Part shown: positions 1 to 7,825 of the stretch, piece by piece
How the letters are laid out: every line of letters begins with the position of its first letter
Numbering within the stretch: the stretch's first letter is position 1
Source: Mycobacterium sp. 155
GTDB taxonomy: Bacteria > Actinomycetota > Actinomycetes > Mycobacteriales > Mycobacteriaceae
Length of the DNA: 64,000 nucleotides
Direction: 5' to 3'
Assembly: GCF_000373905.1 (NCBI RefSeq)
Contig: NZ_KB892705.1
Span: 992,001-1,056,000 of the forward strand
The notes under the pieces: model-generated
Told to the model about the DNA's origin: nothing
Databases searched by the model: none
The model's input: the letters and a program-made list of their open reading frames with translations, nothing else
Program-made: the position numbers and the translations under genes

Positions 1-2510
1 ACGGTGCGCACCGACACGGTGAGCCGCTCGGCGATTTCGCGGTTGGACAGGCCCCCGGCGACCAGTCCGGCAATTTCGCGTTCGCGTGCGGTCACCGGCA
101 GTGGCCGTGCTGCCGATCGGATGGCGGGGGTGGCTGCGCCGCCGCACCGGGCGGCGAGATGCAGTGCGTGGGCTGCGGATTCGGTACTGCGGCGGCGCTC
201 GCCGGCCCGATCGTGCAGGGGGATGGCCTGAGCCGCGGCGTCGGCCGCCGACAGGTTGAGGCCGGCCTGCTCGAAAGCCTCCGACACCGCGTCCAGCTCG
301 CGGGGATCCGCCGCGGCGACGGCCGCAGCGTGCCGGGCGTAGAGGCCGGCGAGTGATCCGTCGATGCGACCGGCCAAGGCCTCCAGCCGGCGCGTGACGG
401 TGCGGTCGCCGAAGCGCGCGGCGTGGTGCAGTGCCTCGGCCTCGACCGCGAACTGCCCGGATGAGTGAGCGGCGTCGGCGGCTGCGCGGGCCAGGTCGAT
501 GGCCGAGCGGTGCCCGCCCTTGGCGGCGGCGACCCACGCCTTGGCGATGGTCCATTGTGGATCATGCAGTGCCATATGGGGACCTGAGTGCTCCGCCGCG
601 TCTTCGAGTACGCGTTCGGCCTGTTCCGGGCTGCCCACTGCGGCGTAGGCCCGGGCCAGCAACAGCCGGCCGACCAGCTGCCAGGGCAGCGACGATTCCG
701 CGTTCAACGCGGCCAGAGCCTGTTCCAGCACGGTGATCGCATCCCGGAACTGGCCGCGGTAGGTGGCCACCAGACCGGTCATCATCTTCGCGATCGCCCA
801 ACCGACAAACTGTCCGGCAGTGGAGAATTCGGCGTACTCGGCGGCCCGTTGCTCGGCCAGGTCCAGCTCGCCGAGATGGGTCAGCGCCAGCACGTCGCCG
901 TAGTGGACCATCAACCGGATCATGCCGTCGGTGGATTTGCGCTCGGCCCGGCAGCGTGCGGCGATCGGCTCGAATGCGGTACCGCGGCCCGCTACCGGCA
1001 TCGCCAGTCCGGCGCCCAGCGCCGCGAAATCGACGGCCTGCTTCGGCGCCGCGGGGTCGGCCAGTACCCGCTCGGCGGCGGCTAGCCCGGTGTCGATCTT
1101 GTTCTCGTGCACGGCCATTGCCGATCCGGTGGCCTCGACCACCAGGCGCAGGCTGGGATGGGTGACCCGGGAGCGCAGCAGCTCCAGCAGCCGGCCCGCC
1201 CGGGCGACATCCCCCATGGACCAGAACAGGATCGACAGCCGCGGGATACCCCACTGCACGAGTTGCAGCTCGTCCATGTCGTCTGCGGAGAACCGGGCGA
1301 GCACGTTCTCGGCCTGTGCGGGATGGCCCTGCCACAGCAGCGCTCTGGACAACAATTCCGCGGCGGGCAGACCGCCGCCGCGGTCGAACGCCGCGCGAGC
1401 CAGCCGCTCGCCGAGGGGAAGATTGGACAGGAAAACCGCATCCTTGGCCGCGGTGATCAACAGGTCGGCATCGGCGGGCTGATCGCTGTCGACACACAGC
1501 TGGGCCAGCCGGATCCTGCTTGCGGCCGTATTCAGTTGGCGTTCGGCCAGGATGCCGACGATGTGGCCGCGCAGCTTGCGGGCCGAGGCGGTACCGACGC
1601 GTCTGCGAACCACCTCACCGAACAACGGATGACTGAACCGGACATTGACCTGGCGGTCGTCCTCGGTGATGCGGATCAGGCCACGCAACTCGGCCGCATC
1701 TACGGCATCCTCGCCGGCCAGTTCGGCCAGGGCATCGATATCCAGTGGCTCACACAGGGACAATAGTTTCAGTGCGTGCAGCACGTCGGTGCCGGCGTGC
1801 GCCAGACGTTCGTCGAGCAGTTCGGCGAGCCCGGACGGGATGACGGTGGGGCCGCGGAACTGCCATACACCGTTGACCTCGGTGAGCGTACCGGCATCCA
1901 CGGCGCCTTCGACCATGTTGCGCAGGAAGAGGGGATTTCCTCCGGAGGACTGCCACATCACGTCGGCGCTGAGGCCCTCCAGCGTGCCGCCGAGCACGGT
2001 TTCGATCAGCGCGATGCTCTGTTCCTTGCTGAACGGCTGCAGTTCGAGGCGCTCCAGATACCCGTCTTTCCACAGCGATGTGACTGCGTCGGGAACCGGC
2101 TCACCGGTACGCACCGTGGCCACCACGCGGCCGGCGCCCTCGACGGCGATCTGATGCAGCAGGGTCGCCGAAAGTTGGTCGAGCAGATGAGCATCGTCGA
2201 TTCCGACGATGGTGTCACCCTCGGCGGCAATGGATTCCCGCGCGGACCCCAGCAGCGTTATCGGGTCGCGGGAGGACGACGGCCGCACCCAGGATGCGAA
2301 GGCGCCCAGCGGAATACTGCGCGATGACTCCGTGCACGCCGTCCAGTGCACCTTCTTTTCCATCGAAGACGTGACGGTCCGGGCCAAGGTGGTCTTGCCG
2401 ACACCGGCCGCACCGACGAGCACGACGCCGCAACTGTCCGAACTGCTCAGTGCGGAGCGGATGGCCGCGTGTTCCGCGGGCCGGTCCAGCATCTGCCAAT
2501 ACCCGGGCAT
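1..2510 (-). CDS. LuxR-family regulator with N-terminal AAA ATPase (LAL type), C-terminus cut by window edge
   Basis: Large ATP-dependent transcriptional regulator. The ATG at 2510 opens a frame that stays open to base 1 (836 codons). The N-terminal NTPase has a Walker A motif, GAAGVGKTT, at residues 33-41 and a Walker B-like TIVGIDDAHLLD around residue 110-120. A long alpha-helical, TPR-like middle follows. The last visible codons read LTAREREIAGLVAGGLSNRE and continue into the recognition helix of a LuxR HTH, so probably only 10-30 residues are missing. No in-frame ATG, GTG or TTG lies just upstream, which supports this start. These proteins usually couple nucleotide and ligand sensing to activation of catabolic or stress genes. 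The target is unknown; the haem-protein pair next to it on the same strand is the obvious guess but is only inference. Confidence 0.85.
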   Translation of the reverse strand, partial: MPGYWQMLDRPAEHAAIRSALSSSDSCGVVLVGAAGVGKTTLARTVTSSMEKKVHWTACTESSRSIPLGAFASWVRPSSSRDPITLLGSARESIAAEGDTIVGIDDAHLLDQLSATLLHQIAVEGAGRVVATVRTGEPVPDAVTSLWKDGYLERLELQPFSKEQSIALIETVLGGTLEGLSADVMWQSSGGNPLFLRNMVEGAVDAGTLTEVNGVWQFRGPTVIPSGLAELLDERLAHAGTDVLHALKLLSLCEPLDIDALAELAGEDAVDAAELRGLIRITEDDRQVNVRFSHPLFGEVVRRRVGTASARKLRGHIVGILAERQLNTAASRIRLAQLCVDSDQPADADLLITAAKDAVFLSNLPLGERLARAAFDRGGGLPAAELLSRALLWQGHPAQAENVLARFSADDMDELQLVQWGIPRLSILFWSMGDVARAGRLLELLRSRVTHPSLRLVVEATGSAMAVHENKIDTGLAAAERVLADPAAPKQAVDFAALGAGLAMPVAGRGTAFEPIAARCRAERKSTDGMIRLMVHYGDVLALTHLGELDLAEQRAAEYAEFSTAGQFVGWAIAKMMTGLVATYRGQFRDAITVLEQALAALNAESSLPWQLVGRLLLARAYAAVGSPEQAERVLEDAAEHSGPHMALHDPQWTIAKAWVAAAKGGHRSAIDLARAAADAAHSSGQFAVEAEALHHAARFGDRTVTRRLEALAGRIDGSLAGLYARHAAAVAAADPRELDAVSEAFEQAGLNLSAADAAAQAIPLHDRAGERRRSTESAAHALHLAARCGGAATPAIRSAARPLPVTAREREIAGLVAGGLSNREIAERLTVSVRT

Positions 2511-2630
2511 GGACGCACAGTCTAGGTGCCGGTGGCTGACACCGGGGCCGCTGACGGTGTCAGCGACGTGACACTTCGGCTGCTGGCGCTGGATTGCAGG
2601 CATGGGGCAAAGGTTTCAGGGTTTGCGGTC

Positions 2631-3728
2631 TCATGAGTCCGGGAGTTGGGTGATATCGGTCGGTTCGAGGTTGGGGGCCCGGTTCACCTCGTGCCGATAG
2701 ATCGATGAGGCGTCGTACACGTCTTTCTTCAGCCGGTTGATGGAGCCGAGCGGGCGATGCGCGGCCAGAGCGCGCCACGAGTTGAACGACAGCACGTCGT
2801 CGCCGAACGCGCGCCGCTGTGGACTGGCCGGGTTTTGCTGGTGGAAGACGATTTTCGCGACGGGGCGGTGTGGTGAAGCATCTTCGGGCCAGGGGATCGT
2901 GGCGTCCTCGATCGGCATCGTTTTCGGGTCGGTGCAGAGCTGCACGCCCAGCTCGTACTCGGCGGTGTGGGTGGACAGGAAGTCGATGATCAGATCACGG
3001 TGGGCGTCCTGGTCGGCGTGTTTTGGAAGTAATTGGTCCTCAAGGGCTTTGACCTCCGGTGAGAGCGGCGCGTATCGGAGCTTGGCCACGTAGTCGCCAT
3101 AGCGGATCGGCGCCGAGGAGTAGAACGTCTCGCCGAGGATGGGGCGGTTCTCGGCGACGAACACCGCTACGTTGGGCGGGATCGGCACACCGATTCGCTT
3201 GAGCCCAGCCAGGATGTCGCTGCTCACGGCCATCACGCTGTCGGGCAGGCGGGCCAGCAGGGTGGCCGTCGGCATGCCTTTGACCAAATAGTCGTGGGCA
3301 TCGGCGAACAGGAATTCCCGGTGGGTCACCATGATGAAATCCTGGGTGGTGGCGTCGTCGTCTGCCCGGGCTCGCGGACCCTGCACGCCAAGCACTTTGA
3401 TGGCCAGGCCACGGACACCGCGCACGCGGTCACTGCGCAGAACGCCCGAGGTGGTCGACAACCGGGCGATCACCGGATACGTGCGCGACTCGGCGAACAG
3501 CCCTTGGGCCAGAGAGGGCGGCAGGTTCGGATAGACGGTCAGCTCACCGCGCAGGATTGCGTGGCTCTTGGCATGGGCGTCGCGCAGCCCGTGCTTGAAT
3601 TTCTTGTAGGCTCGAACGTTGTTCTTGTGCAACGCGTCAACGATCTTGGCGATCACCTCGGGCTCGTCGGGCCTCGGCTGTTCCAGATCGTCGCGGTAGC
3701 GAACGAATGTCTCCTCGGACACGGTCAT
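2631..3728 (-). CDS. catalase-related haem protein (coral allene-oxide-synthase-like fold family)
   Basis: 365-residue protein, shorter than a true catalase (about 480 or more). It keeps catalase-core features: the distal segment RDAHAKSHAILRGELTV near residues 45-65, the haem-pocket stretch RGVRGLAIKVLG, the conserved TTQDFIMVTHREFLFADAHD, and a C-terminal RLKKDVYDASSIYRHEV that probably supplies the proximal Tyr. This matches the minimal catalase-related hydroperoxidases. A mycobacterial member of that family was, as I recall, shown to share the coral allene oxide synthase fold and to act as an organic-peroxide peroxidase. The ATG at 3728 overlaps the stop of the upstream peroxidase gene (ATGA), so the two are translationally coupled and probably partners. 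Likely role: converting or detoxifying the hydroperoxide made by the upstream enzyme. Simple H2O2 catalase activity is less likely. Confidence 0.85.
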   Translation of the reverse strand: MTVSEETFVRYRDDLEQPRPDEPEVIAKIVDALHKNNVRAYKKFKHGLRDAHAKSHAILRGELTVYPNLPPSLAQGLFAESRTYPVIARLSTTSGVLRSDRVRGVRGLAIKVLGVQGPRARADDDATTQDFIMVTHREFLFADAHDYLVKGMPTATLLARLPDSVMAVSSDILAGLKRIGVPIPPNVAVFVAENRPILGETFYSSAPIRYGDYVAKLRYAPLSPEVKALEDQLLPKHADQDAHRDLIIDFLSTHTAEYELGVQLCTDPKTMPIEDATIPWPEDASPHRPVAKIVFHQQNPASPQRRAFGDDVLSFNSWRALAAHRPLGSINRLKKDVYDASSIYRHEVNRAPNLEPTDITQLPDS

Positions 3729-5554
3729 CGTGCAGTGGCCTCTCTCGGGGATGCGGCGTCGACCGGGTTCCATGGTGTGAACGGATTGCGCACGCCCTCA
3801 AGCGCAGGGCCGAGTTCGCCGAAGTGCCGCAGTAGCACCGTGCGCATGTTGTTGTCGCGGATCCAGCCCATGCCCGCCTCGGTGTAGATCTCTTTACGGA
3901 AGCTGTCGGTGAAGAACCGGTCGCTCTCCAGCCGCCGCGACGCCATCAGGATGAACACCCGAAACGCGGTGTCGCTGAAGCCGAATCCGGGTGGTTTCGG
4001 CTCGGCGTAGAGGCCGATCATAAGATCCACGGCCTCGATGTCGTCGTAGACCTCCCGCAACTCGGCCGCCAATGTGCGTTCACCGGTGAGTTCCTCGAAA
4101 CTGGCCACCGGCCTGAGCCGGAACAACCGTCGAAACTCGTTGTATCGCGGGACCCCTCGTTCCCGCGATCGGATGAGATCGATGGTGGCCAGATCGAGGA
4201 ACTCACCGTCGTTGTGCTGCAAATGCTGCAGGTGGTGCGGATAGTTGTGCAGGTTCAAGGCGCCCGGGTTGGCGCGACCGAACGAGTACAGCAGATCGGT
4301 CATCGACGTCTCGGCGAGCCGGGCGCGGACGTTCTGCACGGTCAGGTCCGGCAGTTCGTGTTCGGAAAGCACACTGTCGTCGAGGGCCGAACGGAAGGTG
4401 AAAGTGTCGGGGATCAACGGATGCATCCGGTACACCGCGACGAACTCCTCGGTGAGTGCATACGGGATGCCGTGGTGGTTGGTGGGCGATCCGGGGATCC
4501 CGTGCAGCAGCACGCTGCTGGTCAACCGGCCGAAGCGGCGCGCGAAACCCTCGCCGAGAAGCCCGAACCAGTTTGCCCGCATGGCCGCGACCGTGGTGGG
4601 GTGCGCGATGATCGCTGTGGTCCAGTCGACGGTGTGGATCTTGGCCATCAATGCGGCGTTGACCAAGCGAGCCTTATCGTAGAGCTGCTGCGGTGAGAGC
4701 TGCGGGTAGGCCTCTGCGAGTCGGTCGCGGATGGCATTGTGCTCGCGCATGAACAGCGAATGCAGCAGTGCCAGCCCGACCCAGAAGTTGGCCGCCGCGC
4801 CGGTCAGGTCCACCGTCGCCTCTACATCGGGCGGCGGCAGACCCGAGTCGTCCAGCCGCAGCCGTCCCGTATCAGGGCACCGCAGCGCGTTCGCGAATGC
4901 CGTTGTGCTGCCGTAGATCTGTGACGAGTCCCACCAGTGGGTCTCCTGGGTGGTGAACGTGGCCGGGCCGGCGGGATCGGAATGCGGGTCCGGCGCGGTC
5001 CGGTACACCCACATGGGACGCTGGGTCCACGGGTCGTCGTCGGCCAACGGCACAACCCACGGCCGGGTCGGCGCGGTGCCGTGACTGAACCAGTCGTGCA
5101 CCTCGAACTGGATCCACGCGGCCGCCAGCACGTTGAGTGTGGTGGCGGGCTGAAACTCGGTCCGGGTCAGCAGCGTGCGGCTGATCAGGCGTGGGTTGGG
5201 CTCAAGCAACTGCGTCGCCGTCTCCGGATATTGATGTGCCGGCGGCACATTGCGCCCGAAGCGGCATCCCAGCGCTCCCATCTGCGGCATGCCCAGATCG
5301 TTGTGTCTGCCGTCGCGGGTACGGGCGACGAGGTAGTTACCCGGATCGTCGTCAGCGGGGTCGGGTACCGGGCCGGGGTCGTAGAGGTTCTGGGTACGCA
5401 ACTGGTGGCGCAGGCCGACCAGCACACCGAGGCCGAGCACCGTGGGTAGCCGGAACCAGCCGATGGTCTGATCCACGAGCTGAGCGAACCGGGCGGCCAT
5501 GTCGGCCAACCAGTTCGGGCGCCGAGCCGTGGTCACCATCTCCGCTTTCCCCAT
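3725..5554 (-). CDS. animal-type haem peroxidase / fatty-acid dioxygenase-like enzyme
   Basis: About 609 residues of the cyclooxygenase / alpha-dioxygenase / animal haem peroxidase superfamily. The distal haem motif WIQFEVHDWF places a His at residue 153. The proximal-side motif YRMHPLIPD places a His at residue 378. The helix FMREHNAIRDRLAE, typical of the superfamily, lies between them. The N-terminus has one short hydrophobic stretch (LPTVLGLGVLVGL) that could be a membrane-binding helix rather than a signal peptide. The start is ambiguous: a GTG at 5596, an ATG at 5554 (used here) or an ATG at 5539 preceded by GGGAAAGCGGAG. It forms an ATGA-coupled operon with the catalase-related gene downstream. 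Together they resemble a dioxygenase plus hydroperoxide-processing pair for lipid oxidation. The exact substrate cannot be read from sequence. Confidence 0.85.
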   Translation of the reverse strand: MGKAEMVTTARRPNWLADMAARFAQLVDQTIGWFRLPTVLGLGVLVGLRHQLRTQNLYDPGPVPDPADDDPGNYLVARTRDGRHNDLGMPQMGALGCRFGRNVPPAHQYPETATQLLEPNPRLISRTLLTRTEFQPATTLNVLAAAWIQFEVHDWFSHGTAPTRPWVVPLADDDPWTQRPMWVYRTAPDPHSDPAGPATFTTQETHWWDSSQIYGSTTAFANALRCPDTGRLRLDDSGLPPPDVEATVDLTGAAANFWVGLALLHSLFMREHNAIRDRLAEAYPQLSPQQLYDKARLVNAALMAKIHTVDWTTAIIAHPTTVAAMRANWFGLLGEGFARRFGRLTSSVLLHGIPGSPTNHHGIPYALTEEFVAVYRMHPLIPDTFTFRSALDDSVLSEHELPDLTVQNVRARLAETSMTDLLYSFGRANPGALNLHNYPHHLQHLQHNDGEFLDLATIDLIRSRERGVPRYNEFRRLFRLRPVASFEELTGERTLAAELREVYDDIEAVDLMIGLYAEPKPPGFGFSDTAFRVFILMASRRLESDRFFTDSFRKEIYTEAGMGWIRDNNMRTVLLRHFGELGPALEGVRNPFTPWNPVDAASPREATAR

Positions 5555-5598
5555 CCGCGCACGTCTGGAATGTTGCCGCAGCGGACCGGAAAGCACAT

Positions 5599-5614
5599 GA
5601 GTAGTGCGCTACTC
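5599..5614. promoter_or_regulatory. operator-like palindrome, copy 1 (GAGTAG TGCG CTACTC)
   Basis: GAGTAGTGCGCTACTC has perfect 6-bp arms around TGCG. It lies 45 bp upstream of the ATG used for the haem peroxidase gene and is repeated at 5685. The pair sits in the divergent region between the peroxidase operon and the small-ORF/subtilase operon, where a regulator could control either side. The cognate regulator is unknown; no TetR or GntR gene is adjacent. Confidence 0.55.
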
Positions 5615-5684
5615 GAACTGACCCGAACCTCGCGAGAGCCCGACAACTACTTGCGTGGGCAATGGGGTAATACCCATCGAACTG

Positions 5685-5700
5685 GAGTAGTGCGCCACTC
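5685..5700. promoter_or_regulatory. operator-like palindrome, copy 2 (GAGTAG TGCG CCACTC)
   Basis: Second copy of the element at 5599, differing at one base (GAGTAGTGCGCCACTC), with start-to-start spacing of 86 bp, about eight helical turns. A further small inverted repeat, ATGGG-gtaata-CCCAT, lies between the two copies at about 5662-5677. Same-phase duplication of a dyad is typical of sites for a dimeric repressor that loops or binds cooperatively. Confidence 0.5.
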
Positions 5701-5772
5701 GTGTCAGGTGTATCGGCAGGGTCGTACGTTTTCTGGTATCGGCAATAGATCTTGCTGACGGGAGAACCAGAG

Positions 5773-5823
5773 ATGTCCGAGATGTCTGTGACCTCGACCG
5801 ACCGAGAGTCGAGCCGACCATGA
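5773..5823 (+). CDS. 16-codon upstream ORF, coupled to the next small ORF
   Basis: The ATG at 5773 is preceded at ideal spacing by GGAGA (5761-5765). It encodes MSEMSVTSTDRESSRP and stops at 5821-5823 within CCATGATGG, where its TGA overlaps the ATG of the next ORF. Nothing in the peptide suggests a function. The good ribosome binding site plus the stop/start overlap suggest a leader peptide that delivers ribosomes to the following 38-residue membrane peptide. Confidence 0.45.
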   Translation: MSEMSVTSTDRESSRP

Positions 5824-5936
5824 TGGCGTGGCTCGCCGCACTACCGGTTTTGCTGCTCATCACCGTGGTGCTTGGCGTGTACGACCTGCAGCGCTGGCTC
5901 GAGCGCTGGGACCACGACCGGCACCTGTCGGATTGA
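5820..5936 (+). CDS. small single-span membrane peptide (38 aa)
   Basis: Begins MMAWLAALPVLLLITVV, a clear transmembrane helix (residues about 3-21), followed by an amphipathic, aromatic and charged tail DLQRWLERWDHDRHLSD. The start at 5820 overlaps the stop of the 16-codon ORF. The subtilase gene follows 27 bp later. The make-up (short hydrophobic helix then a Trp/Arg-rich tail) resembles both regulatory membrane micropeptides and type I toxin peptides. The family is not identified. It may be a substrate, anchor or partner of the neighbouring protease; that is inference. Confidence 0.55.
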   Translation: MMAWLAALPVLLLITVVLGVYDLQRWLERWDHDRHLSD

Positions 5937-5963
5937 GATCGATGCCATGCCAGGGGTAGCCGG

Positions 5964-7808
5964 GTGACCGCAGCCGAAGATCCATGGCCCGACCGGGTGC
6001 ATTGCGCGCTCGGACGCCTGGCCACGCTCGAGGTTCGGGCGGATCTGCAACGTATCCGGGAGGCGGTGGCCGCACGCTTCGCCTCCCGGTTCGCCGCCGA
6101 GGACCGGCCCTGTGTCGCCGGCAGCCCGAAGTGGCACGGTGAGGTCGATCGGGCCGTCGAACAACTCATCGGAGCCGGTGTCGCTGCCCAGCCTGCCGGG
6201 GCCGCTACGCCCGTGCGGTTGACGCCGGCGGGCCGGCGCGGCGTCGATGCGGCCTGTGCGTCAGCCTTGGCCGCCGACGAACGTGCGCTCGCACCCGCGG
6301 CCCAGGCTACCGCCGGGCCAGGCCGGGATCCGCTCCTGGCCGGGGTGATCACACCACCGCTGCGGGCGAAGTTTCTCGTTCCTCCTCACGGTGATCCCGT
6401 CGCGGCTCGAGATGCGCTGTGGCCGATCATGATCGAATTGAACCTGCGTTACGCGGGTGGCATGGACGCGGCGATGCAGCGGGTGCGCGACCTGTGGCAA
6501 CTGGTCGGCGGCATGGAGGTGCCGGCGCCCGTCGCCGGGCAGTACCTGGTGGGCGAGTTGACCACCGGCCAGATCGAGGGGTTGGTATCCGCCGATGCGG
6601 TACCACAGCGCTGGCCGGAGCGGGCGGTCTACCGGGTCTGGCCCGACTTCGAGACCCGCCCGCTCATCGACGCGTCTTCCACCACCATCAAGGCCGTCCC
6701 GGCGCAGCGGGCGTTCGACAGCTTCGGTGACGGGATCGTATGGGCGGTGATCGATTCCGGGATCGCCGGCGATCATCCGCACTTCACCGGGCATCAGACC
6801 CTGAGCGACCCGGCGGTGGCCGATCTGCATCGCGACTTCACCGCCGGTGAGCAGATCCAGTCCGCCCTCACCGACGACGACGGGCACGGCACCCACGTCG
6901 CGGGCATCATCGCCGGGGGATTGGTGGGGTTCAAACCCGAGGACGTCTACGTCGCCGAGAAACGCTTCAATGTCGGCGCCCCGGGCGGGGATGACCCGAT
7001 CCTGCAGCAGCGGACGGTCGCTGATGTCGGCAAGCTCGCCGGGATGGCACCGCGGGCCAAGCTGGTCAGCCTCAAGGTGCTGGGCCCAGGTGACCAGACG
7101 TCGCGCGTGAGCCGCGTGATGCGGGCCCTGGACTACGTCCGTGCGGTCAACGCGCGCAGCGAGAGAATGCCCCGTATCCACGGTGTGAACCTCAGCCTGG
7201 GCTACGAATTCGCCGCGGAGTGGTTCGCGTGCGGGCAGAGCCCGCTGTGCCTGGAGGTCGACAAGACCGTGCGCTCGGGAGTGGTCGTCGTCGTCGCGTC
7301 GGGCAACACGGGTTACGTGTCGTTGAACCCGCTGTTCGCCAGTGACGTCACGAAGTTCAGCGCGGACATGACGATCAACGATCCGGGTAACGCCGAACGG
7401 GCCATCACGGTCGGTGCGACCCACCGGGATTCACCGCACACCTACGGGGTTTCGTACTTCTCGTCGAAAGGGCCGACCGGTGACGGGCGGCGCAAGCCGG
7501 ACCTGGTGGCGCCGGGTGAGCGCATCACCTCGGCCGCGGCAGGCAGGAACCGCATCAGCGTCCAGCAGCAGACCGAGGCGCCGATCGCAGCCGGGGTGGC
7601 GCTGTACGTCGAAGCCACCGGGACCAGCATGGCGGCCCCGCACGTGTCCGGCGCCATCGCGGCATTCCTGTCCGTCCAGCGCGAGCTCATCGGCAAGCCC
7701 GAGGACATCAAACGCATCTTCGTCGAATCGGCGACCTCACTGGGTCGCGATCCAGCCTTCGAGGGCAGCGGTCTGGTCGACCTGCTGCGCGCACTGCAAT
7801 CGGTATGA
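5964..7808 (+). CDS. subtilisin-like serine peptidase (S8 family), apparently cytoplasmic
   Basis: 614 residues with the full S8 triad: Asp264 in VWAVIDSG, His308 in DGHGTHVAGI and Ser555 in GTSMAAPHVSG. The oxyanion Asn is probably in VVVASGNTG. The first 240 residues are not catalytic: an Ala/Arg-rich helical start, then a segment at about 130-230 that may act as a prodomain. No signal peptide or C-terminal membrane anchor is seen, unlike the secreted mycosins. The GTG start at 5964 follows CAGGGGTAG. The gene ends in an ATGA overlap with an alternative start of the alpha/beta hydrolase, so the two are co-translated. A cytoplasmic protease next to a hydrolase and a membrane micropeptide could be a conditional effector module, but no nucleotide-sensing or repeat sensor domain is visible. 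Confidence 0.9.
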   Translation: MTAAEDPWPDRVHCALGRLATLEVRADLQRIREAVAARFASRFAAEDRPCVAGSPKWHGEVDRAVEQLIGAGVAAQPAGAATPVRLTPAGRRGVDAACASALAADERALAPAAQATAGPGRDPLLAGVITPPLRAKFLVPPHGDPVAARDALWPIMIELNLRYAGGMDAAMQRVRDLWQLVGGMEVPAPVAGQYLVGELTTGQIEGLVSADAVPQRWPERAVYRVWPDFETRPLIDASSTTIKAVPAQRAFDSFGDGIVWAVIDSGIAGDHPHFTGHQTLSDPAVADLHRDFTAGEQIQSALTDDDGHGTHVAGIIAGGLVGFKPEDVYVAEKRFNVGAPGGDDPILQQRTVADVGKLAGMAPRAKLVSLKVLGPGDQTSRVSRVMRALDYVRAVNARSERMPRIHGVNLSLGYEFAAEWFACGQSPLCLEVDKTVRSGVVVVVASGNTGYVSLNPLFASDVTKFSADMTINDPGNAERAITVGATHRDSPHTYGVSYFSSKGPTGDGRRKPDLVAPGERITSAAAGRNRISVQQQTEAPIAAGVALYVEATGTSMAAPHVSGAIAAFLSVQRELIGKPEDIKRIFVESATSLGRDPAFEGSGLVDLLRALQSV

Positions 7809-7825
7809 GTGGCGAAAGGAAACTG

